The notes below the pieces were generated by a model that did no database searches, was not told the origin of the DNA, and saw only the letters and a program-made list of their open reading frames with translations. The position numbers and the translations under genes are program-made. From contig DAOWOG010000001.1 of assembly GCA_030642185.1 (NCBI GenBank), positions 1-15,651 of the forward strand: DNA of 15,651 nt, in the 5' to 3' direction. Origin of the DNA: Helicobacteraceae bacterium (GTDB lineage: Bacteria > Campylobacterota > Campylobacteria > Campylobacterales > Sulfurimonadaceae). Shown here piece after piece: positions 11,044 to 15,651 of this stretch (positions are counted from its first letter, which is position 1; the number at the start of each line of letters is the position of its first letter).

Positions 11044-12687
11044 TTATGCCGCGTTATTTTCTACTGCTGGAGCACAAGTGAATGCAACAGTTGTGATCTT
11101 AGTAATAGTATATAAAGTTTTGGCTTGTGTTGCGCCACCATCGCCTTCCGCCAAGAACACACAAGCTTTGTCTGTGTCTGCACTACCACCGACAGTATCA
11201 CCAGTATAGTCAAATGCAAAGATGATCTTGTTATCACCGTCTGCTGTTGATGCCAGACCTTTGACTTCACTTGCACTGGAATCTTCAACCGTGATTGCAC
11301 CCGATGTATTGTACGCCGCTGCAAAGAATGAGTGATACCAAGCATTCGCATCAGCTTTGGCAACTGAACCAATGTCCGCTTCAACCGAGACTGAGAACGA
11401 ATAAGCTTTGATCTCACCACTATCATCGGTCATAACGACACGTTGTTGATCGGCTGTAGGAACGTTGTTGATATACAACCCTTCTGTATCAGGGTCAACA
11501 CCCGATTTAGTCACAACCTGACCTGCCGCATTGTAGTAATACCACGTCTCAATATCTTTACCAAGATTGCCGGTAACAACACCAAGTCCGTCAGCTTCCA
11601 TTGTGGCTTCTGTAGCAAAAGCATCAAGCCATGCAACCATCTGATCAAGATTTGCAGTGTCGTTGTTGACCAATTCCCAACTAAATAGCTGCGTACCATC
11701 ACTATTTGAAAACTCACCATCTTTTGACGACGGTGATGCAATATGATTCAATTCCATATTTGCCCAGACACCCGTTGGTGTTGTCATGACATCGGCATAT
11801 GGCATATTTGTTGTATTGGTTGTCAGGTGGACACCTTCATTAACCGCAAAACCGGTTGAGTAACCACCAAGTTCCGCGATACCAAGGTCACTTACCGTAT
11901 CTCTACGGTCATATGTCTGACCATATGTACGAACAGAAACCGCGTCATAGGTTCGACTGTCAAAGTCGCCATTTGAAGCGTCACCGTACACCTGAACAGC
12001 CTCATCGATCTGACCGACTTTTGCAAAGTCTGTAGCTGTCCCTTGCTCACTTAATTGATAGTAAGGTTGAGATGCTGCTTCGATATTTGACAGTCCTTTA
12101 TTACCGAAATAAATACGGGTAGCTGTACCGCTCGCATCATATTCGTTCCAACCTGAACCGCGAATAATCTCTCTATCACTGGCTGCTGATGGAACACGGG
12201 CATTGATAAAGTTGTAGGCACCACCAAATTTAAATGTACCTGATGTCCATCGGTCATACTTACGTAACTCTTCATCTGATGAACGTTCTTGATTCTCAAA
12301 TGCGTAAATCGCCTCAAATCTCAAACCATCAGTTTCGAGCAACGGATTTGCTGTACACTCATCACCTGTACCGTCACCTGTTCCGGCTCCTGACGCCTGA
12401 AAGATCAACCCGACCGTATTGCTTGCTGCACCAATCAACGTAAAGTCAGTCGTACCAATTGTCTTAATCATGTAGTAAGTCGTATTAGCCATGGCAGTTG
12501 CCAAAACATCAGGTGTACCTTGTGGTGTGCCTGCATTTGTAAGGTTGATAAATGCCTGTTCCGTAGCACTTAAAAACTCGATCTTTCCTGTTGTGTCAAA
12601 AAACACGTTTCCGTTTATATTGCCAACTCTGCCTTCCGTACTCTGCGCAAGGGTTGTCTGATAATTTGAGAGACTGATTAAAGCCAT
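11044..12687 (-). CDS. Large beta-rich virion protein, 547 aa
   Basis: Probably a virion structural protein, of a type I recall from tailed marine phages. The start (MALISLSNYQTTLAQSTEGR, then GNINGNVFFDTTGKIEFLS) is followed by an inserted-looking Thr/Gly-rich module at about residues 58-110 (TYYMIKTIGTTDFTLIGAAS, then GAGTGDGTGDE). The conserved-looking body then resumes: RFEAIYAFENQERSSDEELR, KYDRWTSGTFKFGGAYNFIN, an SDLGIAELGGYSTGF segment and a C-terminal beta region. Composition is acidic and low in Lys and Cys, typical of virion proteins. It might be a tail, baseplate or capsid-associated protein; I cannot choose. ATG has AAGGAT upstream. Confidence 0.6.
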   Translation of the reverse strand: MALISLSNYQTTLAQSTEGRVGNINGNVFFDTTGKIEFLSATEQAFINLTNAGTPQGTPDVLATAMANTTYYMIKTIGTTDFTLIGAASNTVGLIFQASGAGTGDGTGDECTANPLLETDGLRFEAIYAFENQERSSDEELRKYDRWTSGTFKFGGAYNFINARVPSAASDREIIRGSGWNEYDASGTATRIYFGNKGLSNIEAASQPYYQLSEQGTATDFAKVGQIDEAVQVYGDASNGDFDSRTYDAVSVRTYGQTYDRRDTVSDLGIAELGGYSTGFAVNEGVHLTTNTTNMPYADVMTTPTGVWANMELNHIASPSSKDGEFSNSDGTQLFSWELVNNDTANLDQMVAWLDAFATEATMEADGLGVVTGNLGKDIETWYYYNAAGQVVTKSGVDPDTEGLYINNVPTADQQRVVMTDDSGEIKAYSFSVSVEADIGSVAKADANAWYHSFFAAAYNTSGAITVEDSSASEVKGLASTADGDNKIIFAFDYTGDTVGGSADTDKACVFLAEGDGGATQAKTLYTITKITTVAFTCAPAVENNAA

Positions 12688-12691
12688 GATC

Positions 12692-13030
12692 TTATCCTTT
12701 CGTTAGATTATCAAGAGCTTCTGCAAGACGTTCATTTTCGCCAGCAAGCTCTGCTATTGCTCTCTTTAAGTTCTCGATCTGAGACAAAAGATACTCGTTT
12801 TGTTTCCCTTTTTGAAAGTTGACACCTGCATTCAGAGCAACTAATTCAAACTTTCGTGCAAAATCCAGAATCGTGAATACATCCTTTTCAGTAAATTTTT
12901 TTGGCAACGTAAAAAGATCCGAGCTTGTTATATTCTCTCTCACTTTCCAATCGCCCTTGATGCCTTTGTTTGTTAGCTGCGTAACGTGTGCTGCCTGTAG
13001 CTGAACAAGTTCTGTTTGTAAATTTTCCAT
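12692..13030 (-). CDS. Small coiled-coil protein, 112 aa
   Basis: Not recognised. ATG 13030 overlaps the stop of the large upstream gene (TGATG); a TTG one codon earlier is less likely. The N-terminus is a helix (LQTELVQLQAAHVTQLTNKG) and the last 35 residues are a clear heptad coiled coil (LLSQIENLKRAIAELAGENE, then RLAEALDNLTKG), with a Phe-rich middle (LPKKFTEKDVFTILDFARKF). A structural accessory or assembly chaperone is plausible from position and the coiled coil. Confidence 0.65.
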   Translation of the reverse strand: MENLQTELVQLQAAHVTQLTNKGIKGDWKVRENITSSDLFTLPKKFTEKDVFTILDFARKFELVALNAGVNFQKGKQNEYLLSQIENLKRAIAELAGENERLAEALDNLTKG

Positions 13031-15651
13031 CAATTATTATTGTCCTTTGTCAGTAATATTGTAACATTCTGATCAGTGTTACCGAGAGTGTAGTACGTGA
13101 CAGATTCGACATAATCAGGTGCCTCGTAAGGTGAAGATATTATCTGGACTGCAAAAGGTTGATCTGCTGAGTATGTATAGGTGTACGTTTGATTATCTGC
13201 CGTCGCCTTTTCCTGACCCTGTACTTCCGTTGACCCGGTCAAAGAGCCCACGGCTGTCACTGTGTACATTCTGTATTCATAGTCCGTAATACTTGGGTCA
13301 AGAGTAAACTTAAAATTCTTTTGACCTACAACAACATCGACCTCACCAAGCCCCTCATTATATACAGTTGGTGTTGTCGCGCCATCCGCAACATTCACCG
13401 TCAATGAAGCATTTTCATCCACATCGACTAAGATGGTTTCGTTGCCGGTGATGCCCTCTGTAAAGAGATCGTCTATTTCGGTTTGAGTCAATATTCTATC
13501 GAACACTCTAAGTTGATCTATCTTACCATTCAATACAGAGTTTACTAAGTTTGTAGCCGTCAGTACACTACTACCACTGTATCCTCCGATTTGATCGGGG
13601 TCAGTGCCGTCCGCAAAGGTTGACGCCGATGTGCCCTGACTGACTTTATCTATAAAGAATTCACATTCAGGTGTTGAATGATCATAGGTTGCTACAAGGT
13701 GATACCACGTGGCTGTACTCAAAGTGTCACCGGTTATCGTGTTTTGTGTACTCGAATTGATTAAAGAAACTAGACTCACACCGGTGGATAATATACCTAT
13801 AGCAAACCCGTTTTGATTACCACCTATCTGAATCATTGCACCTTCTTTAATGGTGCTAATATTTATCCAACCTGAGATACTAAATGTTGTATCACCGGCA
13901 ATGAATGTTCCACTGTAATCATTTATACTAATACCATCATTTGTACCATCAGATATGAACGCTGTATTGAACTTACCTGTCCCATAAGACCCATCTAATA
14001 CCACCCCGTCATAGTCCCCGCTCTTGTCTCTTGAGTTGTTTGTAAACTGATAAAGAGCGATTCCAGAGCTATCATCAAAAGGGTCTAAAATGTCACGTAA
14101 CATCGGTTCAGTGTCATGATCTATGGTAATGTTATCCCATGACATAGCCGTGTTGTTTACCAAAACCTCTTGATAATTTAGTTCCAACTCTTGTATCTGA
14201 ATGTACTGGCTACCATGATTAGCTGTGATATTCAGTCTGAAATATGCCGCTTTTACAGGTGAAGCGATTGTGTAAGACGGTGACCATTCAACCGCTGTAA
14301 AAGCTGCTTCATTTGTAACCGTGTGCCGGGTAGTCCAACTAATACCATCATCTGATGTATCTATCGTAAAATCTTTTAATGACCTGTCAGCCCTCAGTGT
14401 GCCATCGTCACCCGTAGGTGCATATATCCGTATAGAATTGAGCTGTACTTTTTTGAAAAAGTGATATTCAAAAGTCTGAGGTGCTGATACATCAGCCGCC
14501 CATTTATCGGCACCTGCTAAATTACCGTCCATTGCTTTCCAGATTTGACGGTTGGTTATACCTGCATCACTGGCATAAATGATACCGGTGGTAGATTTTA
14601 CCTCAGTATGTACAGCCGCGTTTCGAGCAGTATCTAATGCCAGTGTTTCAGTTATCGACCCGATATCAACAGCATGATTTGTACCATTTGACACAAAAAC
14701 ACAAGCATCAAGATTGCCAAGATTTGAAGTAGAAACTCCCACAGCCCCAGAGGGTTGATTGAGTATGTTGCCGTCAAAAGTTCCTGTAGAAGTTACTGTT
14801 ACAAGACCGCAATTATTTAAACTACAACCTTCAAAGTTTGACCCTCCGATAGTAAACGCACCACACCCGGTAAAAACAACATCGTCAATATCCTGACCGG
14901 CTTTGAACTTGACCGTACTCGCTTTTTTCATATATCCGCCAACCATTGAAAATGTACCCACTGTACCACTGGCATCAAAATCAAAAGTAGCATCACCGTC
15001 AGCTTCGATAGATGAACCATCAAAGCTGACAGTATTGTTTGTACCTATCAGGATAAAATTATAGTTTGAAATTCCGTTATCTGTATCTGCAAATGTAAGA
15101 GACTCACCTATACTTTTTTGAGTGTTTGCAGAACCATTGTCATCGAAAGTTAGATTATGTTGAGAGAAGATTTTACCTTTGTAGACTTCTAACACACCGT
15201 ACTCAGTGCCCCCGTTGTCAAGTAATGCGGCTTCTTCAAACATTATGTCACCTGTGGCGCTTGTTCCATTAAACACAAGACCAACACCATACCACATGGC
15301 ATCAATCCAGTTGTTAATGACCGACCGGATATTCCCGGATGTACTATTGTCCACAATGATCTCGATAGAATCTACTGAGGCCGGATTGAAAGTACCTGTT
15401 TGTGTACCACCGCTGACTACATCAAGGGCAAATGATTTGAACTCACCTGTTACATTTTGTAGAGTGCTTGTTGCCAGTGTGTATTCTCTGTAATTGCCGG
15501 TAGAAGCGATGAGCCTGATCTTTACCGAATTGTAGTACTGAGTCAGGTTAGACATCATCCAAAATAGAAACATAGAATCTGTACCACTCATATCAACCGT
15601 GCCGGTAGGGTCGTGTGTACCTGTCTCAGAACTGTTTTTACTTACTTGCCA
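13030..15651 (-). CDS. Large adhesin-like virion protein with discoidin and LamG-like domains (5' end outside window)
   Basis: The reading frame is open from the stop at 13030 to the window edge, including 20 codons before the first in-frame ATG at 15591, so the gene is cut by the window end. Residues below count from that ATG. Residues 1-315 are Gly/Asn-rich beta structure, probably a parallel beta-helix. Residues 317-475 look like an F5/8 type C (discoidin) domain: KAMDGNLAGADKWAAD, then FHFFKKVQLNSIRIY-like strands and FTIDTSDDGISWTT. Residues 505-710 look like a LamG/concanavalin jelly roll: TTFSISGWIN, TATWYHLVATYD, CEFFIDKVSQGTSAS, KIDQLRVFDRILTQTEIDDL. A beta C-terminus follows. Two sugar-binding-type folds in one virion protein suggest receptor or surface-glycan binding. 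No hydrolase site is seen. Confidence 0.75.
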   Translation of the reverse strand, partial: WQVSKNSSETGTHDPTGTVDMSGTDSMFLFWMMSNLTQYYNSVKIRLIASTGNYREYTLATSTLQNVTGEFKSFALDVVSGGTQTGTFNPASVDSIEIIVDNSTSGNIRSVINNWIDAMWYGVGLVFNGTSATGDIMFEEAALLDNGGTEYGVLEVYKGKIFSQHNLTFDDNGSANTQKSIGESLTFADTDNGISNYNFILIGTNNTVSFDGSSIEADGDATFDFDASGTVGTFSMVGGYMKKASTVKFKAGQDIDDVVFTGCGAFTIGGSNFEGCSLNNCGLVTVTSTGTFDGNILNQPSGAVGVSTSNLGNLDACVFVSNGTNHAVDIGSITETLALDTARNAAVHTEVKSTTGIIYASDAGITNRQIWKAMDGNLAGADKWAADVSAPQTFEYHFFKKVQLNSIRIYAPTGDDGTLRADRSLKDFTIDTSDDGISWTTRHTVTNEAAFTAVEWSPSYTIASPVKAAYFRLNITANHGSQYIQIQELELNYQEVLVNNTAMSWDNITIDHDTEPMLRDILDPFDDSSGIALYQFTNNSRDKSGDYDGVVLDGSYGTGKFNTAFISDGTNDGISINDYSGTFIAGDTTFSISGWINISTIKEGAMIQIGGNQNGFAIGILSTGVSLVSLINSSTQNTITGDTLSTATWYHLVATYDHSTPECEFFIDKVSQGTSASTFADGTDPDQIGGYSGSSVLTATNLVNSVLNGKIDQLRVFDRILTQTEIDDLFTEGITGNETILVDVDENASLTVNVADGATTPTVYNEGLGEVDVVVGQKNFKFTLDPSITDYEYRMYTVTAVGSLTGSTEVQGQEKATADNQTYTYTYSADQPFAVQIISSPYEAPDYVESVTYYTLGNTDQNVTILLTKDNNN

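Noticed and set aside
1..15651. CRISPR arrays, tRNAs, insertion sequences, attachment sites, restriction or defence systems
   Set aside because: I saw no regularly spaced repeats of CRISPR type, no tRNA cloverleaf, no transposase or integrase and no recognisable defence gene.

Overview
The window reads as part of a tailed double-stranded DNA phage or prophage. All supported genes lie on the minus strand, so transcription runs from high to low coordinates. There is no integrase, repressor, terminase or lysis gene in view, so lifestyle cannot be decided. The host is not identified. GC looks like the low 40s, Shine-Dalgarno sites are AAGGAT or GGAGG, and promoters are sigma70-like. I see nothing that fixes a genus.

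Layout in transcription order. (1) 15651-8998 is a virion-structure block. It holds a large adhesin-like protein that runs off the window end (beta-rich N-terminus, F5/8 discoidin-like domain, LamG-like domain), a small coiled-coil protein, a 547-aa beta-rich structural protein, a 104-aa protein, a beta-helix protein and two small proteins. A VRR-NUC nuclease (8462-8998) closes this run. (2) 8367-7184 is a run of six tiny genes behind promoter C. It includes a 44-aa single-span membrane protein (7555-7689). (3) 7187-4371 is the replication block behind promoter D. A long structured leader precedes an HTH initiator, a RepA-like RecA-fold helicase and an archaeo-eukaryotic-type primase with a PriCT_2-like tail. 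Three GTCACCACC repeats plus an AT-rich tract lie inside the initiator gene and look like a replication origin, as in lambda O. (4) 4265-2247 behind promoter B is six small genes and a RecE/ExoVIII-like PD-(D/E)XK exonuclease. (5) 2172-15 behind promoter A is three small genes and a RecT-like annealing protein, which with the exonuclease makes a two-component recombination system.

Three points connect the early region. Four promoters (A-D) share an unusual conserved spacer, TRGTATATAYTT, set two bases upstream of the -10, with a palindromic core AGTATATACT. This suggests coordinated control by one phage regulator. The replication trio resembles the RSF1010 set (iteron-binding initiator, hexameric helicase, primase), with the origin placed as in lambda. 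The helicase appears to lack its C-terminal part, and the start of the primase ORF resembles that missing part, suggesting a frameshift or a split protein.

The early region is also strongly enriched in GATC (about 104 sites in 1-9300 against 26 in 9301-15651, counted by eye), so the two halves of the window have different sequence composition.
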